A DNA stretch of 36,221 nt from Sulfurimicrobium sp. (GCA_030690835.1 JAUYFW010000172.1:1-36221), one strand, 5' to 3'. Counted from the first letter of the stretch, positions 1 through 8,460 are shown. The notes: generated by a model not told the origin, from the sequence alone. Numbers and translations are program-made.

Positions 1-836
1 ACCTGCGTCGTCGAGATGTTGGCATGGCCGAGCATTTCCTGCACTGCCCTTAAATCGCCGCTGGATTGCAGGACATGGGTGGCGAAGGAGTGGCGCAGCA
101 CGTGGGGATGGATGTTGGCGTTGATGCCGAGCTTGATGCCCCATTGCTTGAGCCGGAGTTGCACGGCGCGCGGCGTGAGGCGGGTGCCGGCTTTGCCCAC
201 GAACAGCGCTGTTTCGCTACTTTGCACCAGCAGGGTCCGCTGCGTCAGCCAGGTTTGCAGCGCTTCCACCGCCAATCTCCCGAGCGGGACGATGCGTGTC
301 TTGTTGCCCTTGCCGGTGACGCGCACTTCCCCCGCCGCGAAATCGAAATCCTGCAGGTTCGCCCCCACCAGTTCGGCCAGACGCAGTCCCGAGGAATAGA
401 GCAGTTCCAGCATGGCCCGGTCGCGTACCGCCAGGGCGTCCTCAGTCGGCACTTCCATCAGGTGCGCGGCCTGTTCCGGGGAGAGTGCCTGGGGCAGGGT
501 CTTGGCGGCTTTCGGTGCCTTGAGGCCGGCGCAGGGGTTGTGGATGAAGCCGTGAGCGTGACCGAGGTAGCCGTAAAAGCCGCGCCAGGCCGAGAGCATG
601 CGTGCCAGCGTGCGGCTGCTCAGGCCCCTGGCGTGAAGCTGGGCGATGAAACGCCGGATCTGCTGGATTTGCAGCTCGGCCAGTGGGGTTTCGTTCGCCA
701 AGCGGAACAACTCGGCGATATCGCGTGCGTAACTTTTTCCTGTCAGGGGCGACAGGCGGCGTTCATGCTGAAGATGGGAGAGGTACTGCCGCAGCAGTAC
801 GGCGTTGCCGCCCTCCTCCCCCGCCTTCTCAGCCAT
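1..836 (-). CDS. xerC: Tyrosine recombinase XerC, C-terminus cut by window edge
   Basis: XerC with XerD resolves chromosome dimers at dif by site-specific recombination in the cytoplasm. The reading frame was translated from the minus strand: it starts at an ATG ending at 836, sharing ATGA with the stop of the DUF484 gene, and is open to base 1 (278 codons). The SAM-like N-terminal domain occupies about residues 1-95. The catalytic domain shows Arg152 in YSSGLRLAEL, Lys176 in TGKGNKTR, the HxxR box His245/Arg248 in HVLRHSFATH and His271 in LGHAN. The window ends just after ISTTQ, one or two residues before the expected Tyr nucleophile, so the truncation is only the window edge. The order dapF-DUF484-xerC matches the classical dapF-yigA-xerC operon, which favours XerC over XerD. 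Confidence 0.95.
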   Translation of the reverse strand, partial: MAEKAGEEGGNAVLLRQYLSHLQHERRLSPLTGKSYARDIAELFRLANETPLAELQIQQIRRFIAQLHARGLSSRTLARMLSAWRGFYGYLGHAHGFIHNPCAGLKAPKAAKTLPQALSPEQAAHLMEVPTEDALAVRDRAMLELLYSSGLRLAELVGANLQDFDFAAGEVRVTGKGNKTRIVPLGRLAVEALQTWLTQRTLLVQSSETALFVGKAGTRLTPRAVQLRLKQWGIKLGINANIHPHVLRHSFATHVLQSSGDLRAVQEMLGHANISTTQ

Positions 837-1510
837 CAGGCGGCGTCCTTGTGCTCGGAGATGTAGGGCATCAGGGCAACGCTGACCAGTTCGCCGATGC
901 GTTTGAGGTACAGGGTGCCCATTTCCGGGTAGAAACGCTGGGCGTCCTCGCTGGCCATGACCAGCAGGCCGAATACATTCTCCGCGCGCAGCGCCACCAC
1001 GGCGAAGGATTTCAGCAATTCGGCCGCTTCGCCGAACCAGGACGCCACTTCGAAGGGCGCAACGGTGTCGCAATAGGGCCGTACCAGGCCGTCCGCAAGC
1101 GCCTTGAGATCGCCGCTGACATCGGAGAATTCCGTCTGGTCGGTGGCTTGCGCGGGCATGGCCCAGACGCGCAGCGCCACGTGGGGCACGGCGAAATCAT
1201 CGCGCAGGCTGAGGGTGATGGTCGGCAGCAGGGATTCGAGGGTGCGGGCGGAGAGCAGGGCGAGGCTGAAACGGTGAACTTTCTCGCCGATCGCGTCGTT
1301 CTCCTCGCCGAATTGCAGCAGCTCGCGCAATTTCGATTCCAGCAGCTTGTTCTTCTCGCGCAGTTGCAGTTGCTGCCGCTCGGCGAGCGAAATCGCCCGT
1401 CCACCGTGGGGGTGTGGAATCGCGATGGCTTCCAGCAAACCGGGCTTGTCTTCGAAAAATTCCGGGTGTTGCGTGAGGAATTCGGCTACTGCCTCTGCGT
1501 TCAGATTCAT
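836..1510 (-). CDS. DUF484 family protein (YigA-like)
   Basis: A 224-residue protein of the DUF484 family, whose members have a GAF-like fold and no firmly assigned function. It begins MNLNAEAVAEFL, then a conserved HPEFF-type segment (residues 14-18) and a predicted coiled coil at about 40-65 (ERQQLQLREKNKLLESKLRE), followed by an alpha/beta domain to the end. Length is normal for the family (about 220-235). Its stop overlaps the xerC start by ATGA, indicating translational coupling. The neighbour upstream is dapF, separated by a 172-bp spacer filled with palindromic repeats. The family placement rests on the HPEFF segment, the coiled coil and the dapF/xerC context; the biochemical role is unknown. 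Confidence 0.9.
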   Translation of the reverse strand: MNLNAEAVAEFLTQHPEFFEDKPGLLEAIAIPHPHGGRAISLAERQQLQLREKNKLLESKLRELLQFGEENDAIGEKVHRFSLALLSARTLESLLPTITLSLRDDFAVPHVALRVWAMPAQATDQTEFSDVSGDLKALADGLVRPYCDTVAPFEVASWFGEAAELLKSFAVVALRAENVFGLLVMASEDAQRFYPEMGTLYLKRIGELVSVALMPYISEHKDAA

Positions 1511-1542
1511 GTTTGCATCCTTTTAATTCTAGAAAATCAGTT

Positions 1543-1670
1543 AACCAGGGCGTTCACGGAGGAAAAGCTAACCCCTCCCGGCCTCCCCTTCTCAGGGGAG
1601 GAGATGAAGGCCTCCCCCCTGACAAGGGGGGGATTGAGGGGGGTTGCCTTTTTCCATGCCCTCCGTGGTT
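1543..1670. repeat. Composite nested palindromic repeat between DUF484 gene and dapF
   Basis: Outer arms beginning AACCAGGGCG (1543 onward) and ending CCCTCCGTGGTT (1659-1670) are imperfect inverted copies of the CACGGAG family also found at the 3' end of lipB. Nested inside (about 1570-1642) are GC-rich arms around CCTCCCC/GGGGAGG and CCCCTGACAAGGGG. The same CCCCTGACAAGGGG word occurs at 17441-17454. This looks like one repeat inserted into, or fused with, another. It fills the whole spacer and could terminate dapF transcription. Confidence 0.8.
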
Positions 1671-1682
1671 TCGAACCAAGGT

Positions 1683-2513
1683 TTATACGTTTATTTCGCC
1701 TTCGAATACCGTCACCGCCGGGCCGGTCATCCATACCGGCTGGTCGCCTCCCGCCCAGCGGATGGTGAGCTCTCCGCCCCGGGTGCTGACTTGTACCCGT
1801 GCGTCCAGCAGCTCGCGCGTGATGCCGGCCACCACGGCGGCGCAGGCGCCGGTGCCGCAGGCCAGGGTTTCGCCCGATCCGCGCTCGAAAACGCGTAGTT
1901 TAATATGAGTTCGATCCACCACCTGCATGAATCCGGCATTGACCCGCGCGGGGAAGGCCGGATGATTCTCGATCAGCGTCCCCTGCTCGGCGACCGGTGC
2001 GTAATCGATATGGTCCACGACTTGCACGGCATGCGGGTTGCCCATGGAAATGGCGCTGATGTCGATGATCTTGTCCCCCACCGGGAGGGGGTAAGTCAGT
2101 GCTCGCTTGTCGGCAGTAAACGGAATTTCCTTGGGTTCGAAGCGCGGGGGTCCCATGTTGACGGTCACCTGGCCGTCCGCTTCAAGGCGCGGTTCGATAA
2201 TGCCCGAGGCGGTTTCGACGCGGATTGCGGTTTTGCCGGTCAGCCCCTTGTCGTGGACGAAGCGCACGAAGCAGCGCGCGCCGTTGCCGCACTGTTCCAC
2301 CTCGCCGCCGTCGGCATTGAAGATGCGGTAACGGAAATCGGCATCGGTATGAGTCGGTTTTTCTACCAGCAGAATCTGGTCGCAGCCGACGCCGAAATGG
2401 CGGTCGGCGAGAAAGCGGAATTGCTCGCCGCTCAGGGAAATATTCCGGGAGAAGCCGTCGATCACGACGAAATCATTGCCCAGACCATGCATTTTGGTGA
2501 ATTTCAGTAACAT
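1683..2513 (-). CDS. dapF: Diaminopimelate epimerase
   Basis: DapF is a PLP-independent epimerase converting LL- to meso-diaminopimelate for lysine and peptidoglycan synthesis. The 276-residue length is typical. The N-terminus [20 protein letters not shown] is the family signature. The two catalytic cysteines are Cys75 in [11 protein letters not shown] and Cys219 in [13 protein letters not shown]. The internal tandem alpha/beta halves have one catalytic Cys each, as expected. The ATG at 2513 lies one base from the stop of the upstream CoA-binding gene (2515), so the two are probably co-transcribed. Nothing is missing; the enzyme should be active. Confidence 0.98.
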   Translation of the reverse strand: MLLKFTKMHGLGNDFVVIDGFSRNISLSGEQFRFLADRHFGVGCDQILLVEKPTHTDADFRYRIFNADGGEVEQCGNGARCFVRFVHDKGLTGKTAIRVETASGIIEPRLEADGQVTVNMGPPRFEPKEIPFTADKRALTYPLPVGDKIIDISAISMGNPHAVQVVDHIDYAPVAEQGTLIENHPAFPARVNAGFMQVVDRTHIKLRVFERGSGETLACGTGACAAVVAGITRELLDARVQVSTRGGELTIRWAGGDQPVWMTGPAVTVFEGEINV

Positions 2514-2514
2514 A

Positions 2515-2928
2515 TCAGGCCATCAACTCGACATAATCCTTGTAAATACAGCGGTCCATGACCACCGCCATGCCCGCCTCCTTCGCTCTTTGCGCCGCCG
2601 CTTCGTTGACGATGCCTTCCTGTATCCAGATGGCGGGAATTTTCAGCCGCAGGCATTCGTCCACGATGGCATCCACATGCCCGGCGGCGCGGAATACATC
2701 CACCAGGTCAATCGGCTCCGGCACGTCGGCCAGGGTGGCATAGGCCTTCTCCCCCAGCACTTCTGTGACAGCCGGGCGCACCGGAACGATGCGGTAGCCG
2801 AAGCCCTGCATCGCCTTGGCCACGAAATAGCTGGGTCGCGCGGGTTGCGGCGACAAACCCACCACCGCGATGGTGCGGACTTTTTTCAACAGGGCGCGAA
2901 TTTCATCCGACGCCGGGTTTTCATACAT
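2515..2928 (-). CDS. CoA-binding domain protein (YccU-like)
   Basis: A 137-residue single-domain protein with a Rossmann-type CoA-binding fold, as in succinyl-CoA ligase alpha subunits and E. coli YccU. The glycine-containing strand-loop [18 protein letters not shown] (residues 17-34) fits the nucleotide-binding turn, followed by [17 protein letters not shown], and the region [13 protein letters not shown] is also typical. It ends with a conserved DRCIYKDY segment. There is no ligase or acyltransferase domain, so it is probably a CoA or nucleotide sensor rather than an enzyme; that role is inferred. It lies directly upstream of dapF on the same strand. Confidence 0.9.
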   Translation of the reverse strand: MYENPASDEIRALLKKVRTIAVVGLSPQPARPSYFVAKAMQGFGYRIVPVRPAVTEVLGEKAYATLADVPEPIDLVDVFRAAGHVDAIVDECLRLKIPAIWIQEGIVNEAAAQRAKEAGMAVVMDRCIYKDYVELMA

Positions 2929-2952
2929 TAAGCGTTTCCTAATCCAGGCTGC

Positions 2953-3558
2953 TCAAGTGGCCTTCCTCGCCACCAAGTCCACCAGGGCCGACATGCCGCT
3001 ATGGCCCGGGCCTTCGCTGATCGCCATTTCGTGTTCGCGCAGTTGCAGGATTTCCATGGCGGCGAAATCGCGTTGCAAGTCTGTTGCGTTATACAGGTTG
3101 TCGCGATTGGAAGGGCCGCCGGTCTTGAATTCCAGTTGTTTCGGGGTGTAACCCTGTAACAGCAGCAGGCCGCCCGGTTTGAGAGCGCGCTGGATGGCCT
3201 GATGCAAGGCCGGACGCTGCTGCGACGAGGCGAACTGGATGAAGATCGCCACGATCACGTCGAAGCGGTTCTCGCCCCAGTTCCAGTTGTACAGGTCGGC
3301 CAACTCGGTTTGCAGGGAAACGCCTCTGGACTCGGCCAGCTGGCGCGATTTCTGCAAGGCCTTCCCGGAAAAATCCACCGCCAACACATCCAGTCCCTGC
3401 TCGGCCAGCCATACACCGTTGCGCCCTTCGCCGTCAGCGACCGAAAGCGCGAACTGGCCCGGCTTCAGCAGGTGGGCTTGCGATGCCAGGAAGGCGTTGG
3501 GCGTGGTGCCGTAGAAATACTCTGCGCCGCCGAAGCGCTCATTCCAGAATTCCTTCAC
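2953..3558 (-). CDS. Class I SAM-dependent methyltransferase
   Basis: A 201-residue protein resembling small TehB/thiopurine-type methyltransferases. Motif I for S-adenosylmethionine is present as ALSVADGEGRNGVWLAEQG (about residues 38-56), followed by the acidic strand end VLAVDFSGKAL. A later FDVIVAIFIQF strand corresponds to motif IV, and LKPGGLLLLQGY to motif V/VI. The substrate cannot be deduced. The ATG at 3558 begins MKEFWNERF, and the WNERF..YFYG start is common in this subfamily. It sits 20 bases from dsbC and 24 bases from the CoA-binding gene, in the same orientation. Confidence 0.88.
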   Translation of the reverse strand: MKEFWNERFGGAEYFYGTTPNAFLASQAHLLKPGQFALSVADGEGRNGVWLAEQGLDVLAVDFSGKALQKSRQLAESRGVSLQTELADLYNWNWGENRFDVIVAIFIQFASSQQRPALHQAIQRALKPGGLLLLQGYTPKQLEFKTGGPSNRDNLYNATDLQRDFAAMEILQLREHEMAISEGPGHSGMSALVDLVARKAT

Positions 3559-3578
3559 CCTAAAAATCTCAGCATAGT

Positions 3579-4301
3579 CTACTTCCCGGCTTTACCGCCC
3601 AGCATTTCCTCCAGCTTGGCGGCAGGAATCATGCCCGGCACGCGGCGGCCATCGGCGAAGATAATCGCGGGCGTGCCCTGAATGCCGAGCTTCTTGCCCA
3701 GTTCCGCCGTTTTGGCCAGAGGGTTGTCGCAACTGCCGTCATTCTTGGGCAGGGTGTTGCGCAGCATCCAGTCTTCCCATGCCTTGGCGCGGTCCGGGGC
3801 GCACCAGATCTGTTTCGATTTCTTGCCCGCTTCCGGATGCAGTTGGTCGAGCGGGTAGAGGAAGTTATAAACCGTGATGTCCTTCACATTCTGCAGCTCG
3901 ACTTCGAATTTCTTGCAGTAGGGGCAGTCGGCGTCGGCAAACACCGCAATCTTGCGGCTGCCATTACCCTTCACCACCTTGATGGCGGAGTCCAGCGGCA
4001 GGGTGTCGAATTTCACTGCGGTCAGTTTCTGGAAACGCTCCTCGGTGAGGTTTTTCTGGGCCTTGAGGTCCAGCACCGAGCCCATGAACAGGTAATTGGC
4101 CTTCTCATCGGCATAGGCCAGTTGCGGCCCCTCCATCAGAACTTCGTAGAGGCCGCTATAGGGGGTCTTGCTGACCGTCTGCACCTTGGCGCCGGGGAAC
4201 TTGGCCTCGATGGTTTTCTTGATCTGCGCCTCGTCGGCGTGCGCCGAGGCGGTTAACAGGGCAAACAGCAGCGGCGCGGCAAGGATTTTGAGAGAGAACA
4301 T
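3579..4301 (-). CDS. dsbC: Periplasmic thiol:disulfide isomerase DsbC
   Basis: DsbC rearranges wrong disulfides in exported proteins. The 240-residue precursor has a Sec signal peptide (residues 1-22, ending SAHA), an N-terminal dimerisation domain (about 23-85) and a thioredoxin-like domain. The redox centre is CPYC (Cys126-Cys129) preceded by FADAD; a second cysteine pair, Cys167 and Cys191, matches the structural disulfide of DsbC. The cis-proline loop is GIQGTPAIIF. It would be kept reduced by DsbD, which is not in this window. It is separated from the upstream ubiquinone hydroxylase gene by 45 bases and may share its transcript. The CPYC centre and dimerisation domain exclude DsbA. Confidence 0.96.
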   Translation of the reverse strand: MFSLKILAAPLLFALLTASAHADEAQIKKTIEAKFPGAKVQTVSKTPYSGLYEVLMEGPQLAYADEKANYLFMGSVLDLKAQKNLTEERFQKLTAVKFDTLPLDSAIKVVKGNGSRKIAVFADADCPYCKKFEVELQNVKDITVYNFLYPLDQLHPEAGKKSKQIWCAPDRAKAWEDWMLRNTLPKNDGSCDNPLAKTAELGKKLGIQGTPAIIFADGRRVPGMIPAAKLEEMLGGKAGK

Positions 4302-4346
4302 GATTTTTCCTGGGTTGGCGTTGAGTATTAAAAGACAGGGGGAAGT

Positions 4347-5522
4347 TTAACCGAGTTCCCCGATGGCATGGCGCATCAGCCGATTTTTCAGGCCGCCGAG
4401 ATGGTTGGTCAGGCTCAGGCCCGTATTGCGCAGGGTGCGCAGCAAGGGGTCGGCATTGTTGAAGAGTTTGTGCAGCCCGTCGGTGACCAACTGCATGGCG
4501 AGGATGTCTTCCTTGCGCGCCCGTTCGTAGCGGCGCAGCAGGGAATAATCGCCGCAATCGCGTTGTGCCTCGCGTTGCAGCAGCACCTGGGCGAGCTGCC
4601 AGGCGTCCTTGAAGCCGAGATTGACGCCTTGTCCGGAGAGCGGGTGGACGTTGTGAGCGGCATCGCCGATCAGGGCCACGCGGGGTTTGACCAGGTGCTC
4701 CAGGTTGAGCAGGCGCAGGGAGAAGGCGGCTGGCGGTGTGATCAACTGTAGTGCGCCGAGGGTGTTTTTGCCCGCCTCCTGCACGCGGCGGCAAAATTCA
4801 TCACCCGGCAGTGCCAGCAGCTCCTGCGCCAGTGGTTCATCGGCCGACCAGACGATGGAGATTTTATTGTCCGGCAAGGGCAGGTAAGCCAGGATGCCGT
4901 CTTCGCGGAACCACTGGTAGGCGCAATTGCGGTGCGGTTTCTCGACCGTGAAGTTGGCTACCATGCCCGACTGGCCGTATTCGCGCGGCTGGGCCTCGAT
5001 GCCGGCGTTGGCGCGCACCCAGGATTCGCGTCCATCCGCGCCGACCACCAGCCTGCTGCGCAGCATGCGGCCATCCCGCAAAGTCAGAATGGCGTCGTCG
5101 TCGCTTACTTCCAGCGCGACACAGACAGCAGGGCAAATAATTTCCACATTGGATTGTCCCTGCAACGCCTGCCACAAGCCTTCCTGCACCAGGCGGCTCT
5201 CGGCGATGAAAGCCAGTTCCGCCACGCTGGCCTGGTATGCGGTGAAATCGAGCCGTGCCGCCACATCGTCGCCCCACACGTGCATTTCATGCACCGCTGT
5301 AATACGGCTTTGATCGAGGCCGCTCCACACGCCGCTCTGGTCGAGAAAGCGAGCGTTGGCTGGGTTGATGGCGTAGATGCGGCTGTCCCAGCTATCATCC
5401 TGGGGCAGGGGTGGCGGTGCGCGGCCCTCGATCAATGCCACTTTAAGCCCGCTATCCTTGAGCGCCACGGCGAGCGATGCGCCTACCAGCCCCGCCCCCA
5501 CGATTACGATGTCAAAATTCAT
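4347..5522 (-). CDS. UbiH/UbiF/VisC/COQ6-family FAD hydroxylase, second of tandem pair
   Basis: A 391-residue flavin monooxygenase of ubiquinone ring hydroxylation. The N-terminal FAD dinucleotide fold is DIVIVGAGLVGASLAVAL (residues 4-21), with the Glu-Gly ribose-contact region IEGR. The mid-protein motif VVGADGRESWVR is the DG box, and the second FAD motif is LIGDAAHNVHPLSGQGVNLG. The start ATG overlaps the stop of the preceding family member (both at 5522), so the pair is translationally coupled. In E. coli the order is pepP-ubiH-ubiI, which suggests this is the UbiI/UbiF-like partner. Betaproteobacteria vary in which carbon each member hydroxylates, so no specific symbol is given. Confidence 0.92.
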   Translation of the reverse strand: MNFDIVIVGAGLVGASLAVALKDSGLKVALIEGRAPPPLPQDDSWDSRIYAINPANARFLDQSGVWSGLDQSRITAVHEMHVWGDDVAARLDFTAYQASVAELAFIAESRLVQEGLWQALQGQSNVEIICPAVCVALEVSDDDAILTLRDGRMLRSRLVVGADGRESWVRANAGIEAQPREYGQSGMVANFTVEKPHRNCAYQWFREDGILAYLPLPDNKISIVWSADEPLAQELLALPGDEFCRRVQEAGKNTLGALQLITPPAAFSLRLLNLEHLVKPRVALIGDAAHNVHPLSGQGVNLGFKDAWQLAQVLLQREAQRDCGDYSLLRRYERARKEDILAMQLVTDGLHKLFNNADPLLRTLRNTGLSLTNHLGGLKNRLMRHAIGELG

Positions 5523-6691
5523 CAGCCTTTTGCTCCGAAAATCATTTTGCGCGCCACCAGGCGTTTCGCCCCCGGCAGCAGGTCCAGCGCCGCCAGCCCG
5601 AGTCCGCGCCCCAGGCCGACGCCCGCATAGTCATTGGAAAACAGCCGCACCAGCAGGTCGGTGAACAGGATGCTGCCGCCGGTGTCGCTACTGCGCCCCT
5701 CTCGGTAGCGTTGCAGCATGGCGGGGTTGCCGACCTCGGCATGGGGGGTGTTGATGATTTGCTCCCCCAGTTCCCAGGCATCGCGCAGGCCGAGATTGAA
5801 ACCCTGCCCCGCCACGGGATGCATGGCCTGGGCCGCGTTGCCGATCAGGGCCATGCGCTGCGCCGTGACCGGGCGGGCATATTTAAGACTCAAGGGAAAG
5901 CTGGCGCGTTTGCCGGCGCTGGTGAATGCGCCGAGGCGATCGCCGAAGCGCTCGTGCAGCTTGGCCAGAAAAGCGTTGTCGTCGAGTTGCAGCAGGCTCT
6001 CCGCTTCATCTGGCCGGGCAGTCCATACCAGGTCGTAACCCGCGCCGGAAGGCAGCAGCGCCATCGGCCCGAAAGGCGTAAAGCGTTCGAAAGCGACATG
6101 GCGCCGCGGCCGTTCCGCCGTGACATGACAGATTACGGCGGTCTGGTCGTAATCCACCACATGCCGCTCCACGCCCGACACTTGGCCCAGGCTGCGCCCG
6201 CCATCGGCAAGCACCAGCAGGCTGGCGGTCACCTCATGGCGTTGCCCAGCATGTTCGAACTCCGCCACGCCGAATCCCGGCGTGGATTTCACGCCGCTTA
6301 CCACGGCGCCGGTCAGATAGAGCGGGTTGGCCTGGCTTAGCGCCTGATGCAGGGCCTGACTCAGCGCGGAGTAATTGACCACATAACCCAGCGCATCCAC
6401 CCCGCTCTCGGCGGCGGTCAGCACCGCACGCCCAAACCCGCCGCGCTGCGAGATGTGAATGGTCTCTATCGGCGTCGCGCCCGCGATGCTGCCCCACACC
6501 CCGAGGCGCTGCAGCAGGATTCTCGCGCCGTAGGACAGGGCCAGGGCGCGGGGGTCGTCCGGGCGTGAAAAATCGTTCCGCGCTTCCAGCACCATCACCT
6601 TGCGGCCGCTGTCCTGCAGTGCCAGGGCTAGGGCTGCGCCCGCCGGCCCGCCGCCGATGATGAGCACGTCCACGTGATTAGGAATTGTCAT
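5522..6691 (-). CDS. ubiH: UbiH-like FAD hydroxylase, first of tandem pair
   Basis: A 389-residue member of the same family. The FAD fold is VDVLIIGGGPAGAALALAL, the DG motif is LVLADGGRSL, and the second FAD motif is LIGNAAQAMHPVAGQGFNLG, where the usual GDAAH is GNAAQ. A GNAA variant is typical of UbiH proteins and supports the UbiH label. The ATG at 6691 (MTIPNHVDVLI) was chosen because the upstream in-frame extension to 6769 is only the translation of a dispersed repeat. That ATG itself lies inside the repeat palindrome (6687-6773) and no good ribosome binding site precedes it, so initiation may be weak or depend on the repeat. Confidence 0.88.
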   Translation of the reverse strand: MTIPNHVDVLIIGGGPAGAALALALQDSGRKVMVLEARNDFSRPDDPRALALSYGARILLQRLGVWGSIAGATPIETIHISQRGGFGRAVLTAAESGVDALGYVVNYSALSQALHQALSQANPLYLTGAVVSGVKSTPGFGVAEFEHAGQRHEVTASLLVLADGGRSLGQVSGVERHVVDYDQTAVICHVTAERPRRHVAFERFTPFGPMALLPSGAGYDLVWTARPDEAESLLQLDDNAFLAKLHERFGDRLGAFTSAGKRASFPLSLKYARPVTAQRMALIGNAAQAMHPVAGQGFNLGLRDAWELGEQIINTPHAEVGNPAMLQRYREGRSSDTGGSILFTDLLVRLFSNDYAGVGLGRGLGLAALDLLPGAKRLVARKMIFGAKG

Positions 6692-6773
6692 TGCGAGGAG
6701 CAAAGCGACGAAGCAATCTTGTTTTTCCGTGGCAAAGTAAAGAGCGAGATTGCTTCGCTTTGCTCGCAATGAC
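6687..6773. repeat. GTCATTGCGAG palindromic repeat, copy 1
   Basis: The element begins GTCATTGCGAGGAGCAAAGC and ends GCTTTGCTCGCAATGAC, so its ends are inverted copies. Inner modules include CGAAGCAATCT and its inverse AGATTGCTTCG. It contains the ATG of the ubiH-like gene at its left end. A second, closely related copy is at 7081-7168. Confidence 0.9.
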
Positions 6774-6778
6774 GGGTA

Positions 6779-7069
6779 TTAAATTTCATCATACAAATCT
6801 TTCCAGTTCGGATTGAACCCATTGATCAAATCCAGCTTGTCCTGCCTCGACCCGCCCTTGATCTGTTTTTCACGGCTAATCGCCCCGTAAGCTTCCTCGC
6901 CAGTTTCAAAATATACCAGCTTATGCACGCGGTAGCGTTTGGTGAAGCCTTCATGAACATCCGTTTTATGCTCATATACCCGGCGTTTAAGGTCATTCGT
7001 CACGCCTGTGTAAAGTACCTTGTTGTTTTTATTGGTAAGGATGTAAACGAAGAACTGGCGTGGCATCAC
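6779..7069 (-). CDS. Small GIY-YIG domain nuclease protein
   Basis: A 96-residue stand-alone GIY-YIG domain of the UPF0213/YhbQ-like type. The first strand reads FVYILTNKNN with the YTGVT strand at 20-24 (equivalent of the YIG half), followed by DLKRRVYEHK carrying the conserved Arg and the helix residues, and GAISREKQIKG containing the metal-binding Glu. Start codons at 7069 and 7066 (MM) are equivalent. The gene is bracketed within 5 and 11 bases by two copies of the same palindrome and interrupts the conserved pepP-ubiH neighbourhood, so it was probably inserted as a repeat-gene-repeat unit. Function is unproven; the domain predicts a DNA nicking or cutting activity. Confidence 0.9.
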   Translation of the reverse strand: MMPRQFFVYILTNKNNKVLYTGVTNDLKRRVYEHKTDVHEGFTKRYRVHKLVYFETGEEAYGAISREKQIKGGSRQDKLDLINGFNPNWKDLYDEI

Positions 7070-7080
7070 TCCACCCCGCC

Positions 7081-7168
7081 GTCATTGCGAGCAAAGCGAA
7101 GCAATCTCGCTCTTGCCGGTCAGCGTAAAAGAAACAGATTGCTTCGTCACTGCGTTTCTCGCAATGAC
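7081..7168. repeat. GTCATTGCGAG palindromic repeat, copy 2
   Basis: It begins GTCATTGCGAGCAAAGCGAA and ends TTTCTCGCAATGAC. It shares the outer and inner modules of copy 1 (6687-6773) and lies on the other side of the GIY-YIG gene. The pepP stop codon (7147-7149) is inside it. Confidence 0.9.
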
Positions 7169-8460
7169 ATTAGAATTTCGATCTCCGCCACTGTCTTCGG
7201 CGCCGCCGCGCTCAGCACCTCGCAGCCGTCTTCCGTCACCACCACATCGTCCTCGATGCGGATGCCGATATTCCAGAAATGATCCGGCACGTTGTCGGCC
7301 GGGCGGATGTAGCAGCCCGGCTCCACGGTCAGCACCATGCCCGGCATGAGCGCCCGCCACTCGCCGCCCTGTTTGTACTCGCCCACGTCGTGCACGTCTA
7401 GCCCCAACCAGTGGCCGGTGCGGTGCATGTAAAACTGCTTGTAGCTTTCCTTTTCCAGCACTTCGTCGAGGCTGCCATGGCACAGGCCAAAATCGATGAA
7501 ACCCTGGGCCAGCACCTTGAGCGCCGCCTCGTGGGGCTGGTTCCAGTGGTTGCCTGGTTTCACGTGGAACACCGCGGCCGTTTGGGCCGCCAGCACCAGC
7601 TCGTACACATCCTTCTGCGCCGCGCTGAATTTTCCGTTGACCGGGAAGGTGCGGGTGATGTCGGCGGCGTAACCGTCCAGCTCGCAGCCGGCGTCGATCA
7701 GCAGCATTTCGCCATCCTTGAGCGGCGCGTCGTTGAACACGTAATGCAGCACGCAGGCATTTGCTCCGCCCGCCACGATGGAGGTATAGGCTGGCGCCTG
7801 GGCGCCGTGGCGGCGGAACTCGTGCAGCAGCTCGGCCTCGATCTCGAATTCGCGCCGGCCTGGCCGCGTTTGCTGCATCGCGCGGATGTGGGCGGCGGCG
7901 GAAATCTTGCCGGCACGGCGCATGGTGGCGATTTCTTCGGCGTCCTTGATGAGGCGCATTTCGTCCAGCAGCGCGCGCACGTCCTGGATCGCGCCCGGCG
8001 CGGTGATGCCGCTGCGCACCTGTTCGCGCACGCTGTTCAGCCAGCCGACGGCGCGGGCATCCCAGGCGCTGTCGGCGCCGAGGTGAAAGAACAGGCTGGG
8101 CTGGTCGGCCAGCAACTTGGGCAGCATTTCGTCGAGCTGGGCGATGGGGTAAGCTTCGTCGAAACCGAATGCCTCCCGTGCGTCGTCCGGGCCGTGGCGG
8201 AAGCCGTCCCAGATTTCGCGTTCGAGGTTTTTTTCGCGGCAGAACAAAATACTCTTGGCCGGATTACCGGCCAGCAGCACCAGCACCGCTTCGGGCTCCA
8301 TAAAGCCGGTAAGATAGTGAAAGTAGCTGTCGAAGCGGTACGGGTAATGGCTATCCCGGTTACGCGCGCGCTCGGGGGCGGTGGGAATGACCGCGACCCC
8401 TGCCCCCATGGCGCCCGCGAGGCGCTGGCGGCGTTGCTGATATACTTGGACGTTGCTCAT
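7147..8460 (-). CDS. pepP: Xaa-Pro aminopeptidase PepP
   Basis: A cytoplasmic metallopeptidase (family M24B) removing N-terminal residues before proline. From the ATG at 8460 (MSNVQVYQQRR) it is 437 residues, close to E. coli PepP (441). The N-terminal creatinase-like domain (1-170) precedes the pita-bread domain. The five dimetal ligands are visible: Asp256 in LLIDAG, Asp267 in AADITR, His350 in RTGHWLGLD, Glu380 in LTVEPG and Glu403 in RIEDD. The last few codons (about 428-437) and the stop are read from a dispersed palindrome, so the native C-terminus was replaced. Upstream in-frame codons to 8577 are repeat sequence and were not used. PepP next to ubiH is a conserved arrangement. Confidence 0.95.
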   Translation of the reverse strand: MSNVQVYQQRRQRLAGAMGAGVAVIPTAPERARNRDSHYPYRFDSYFHYLTGFMEPEAVLVLLAGNPAKSILFCREKNLEREIWDGFRHGPDDAREAFGFDEAYPIAQLDEMLPKLLADQPSLFFHLGADSAWDARAVGWLNSVREQVRSGITAPGAIQDVRALLDEMRLIKDAEEIATMRRAGKISAAAHIRAMQQTRPGRREFEIEAELLHEFRRHGAQAPAYTSIVAGGANACVLHYVFNDAPLKDGEMLLIDAGCELDGYAADITRTFPVNGKFSAAQKDVYELVLAAQTAAVFHVKPGNHWNQPHEAALKVLAQGFIDFGLCHGSLDEVLEKESYKQFYMHRTGHWLGLDVHDVGEYKQGGEWRALMPGMVLTVEPGCYIRPADNVPDHFWNIGIRIEDDVVVTEDGCEVLSAAAPKTVAEIEILMSLRETQ

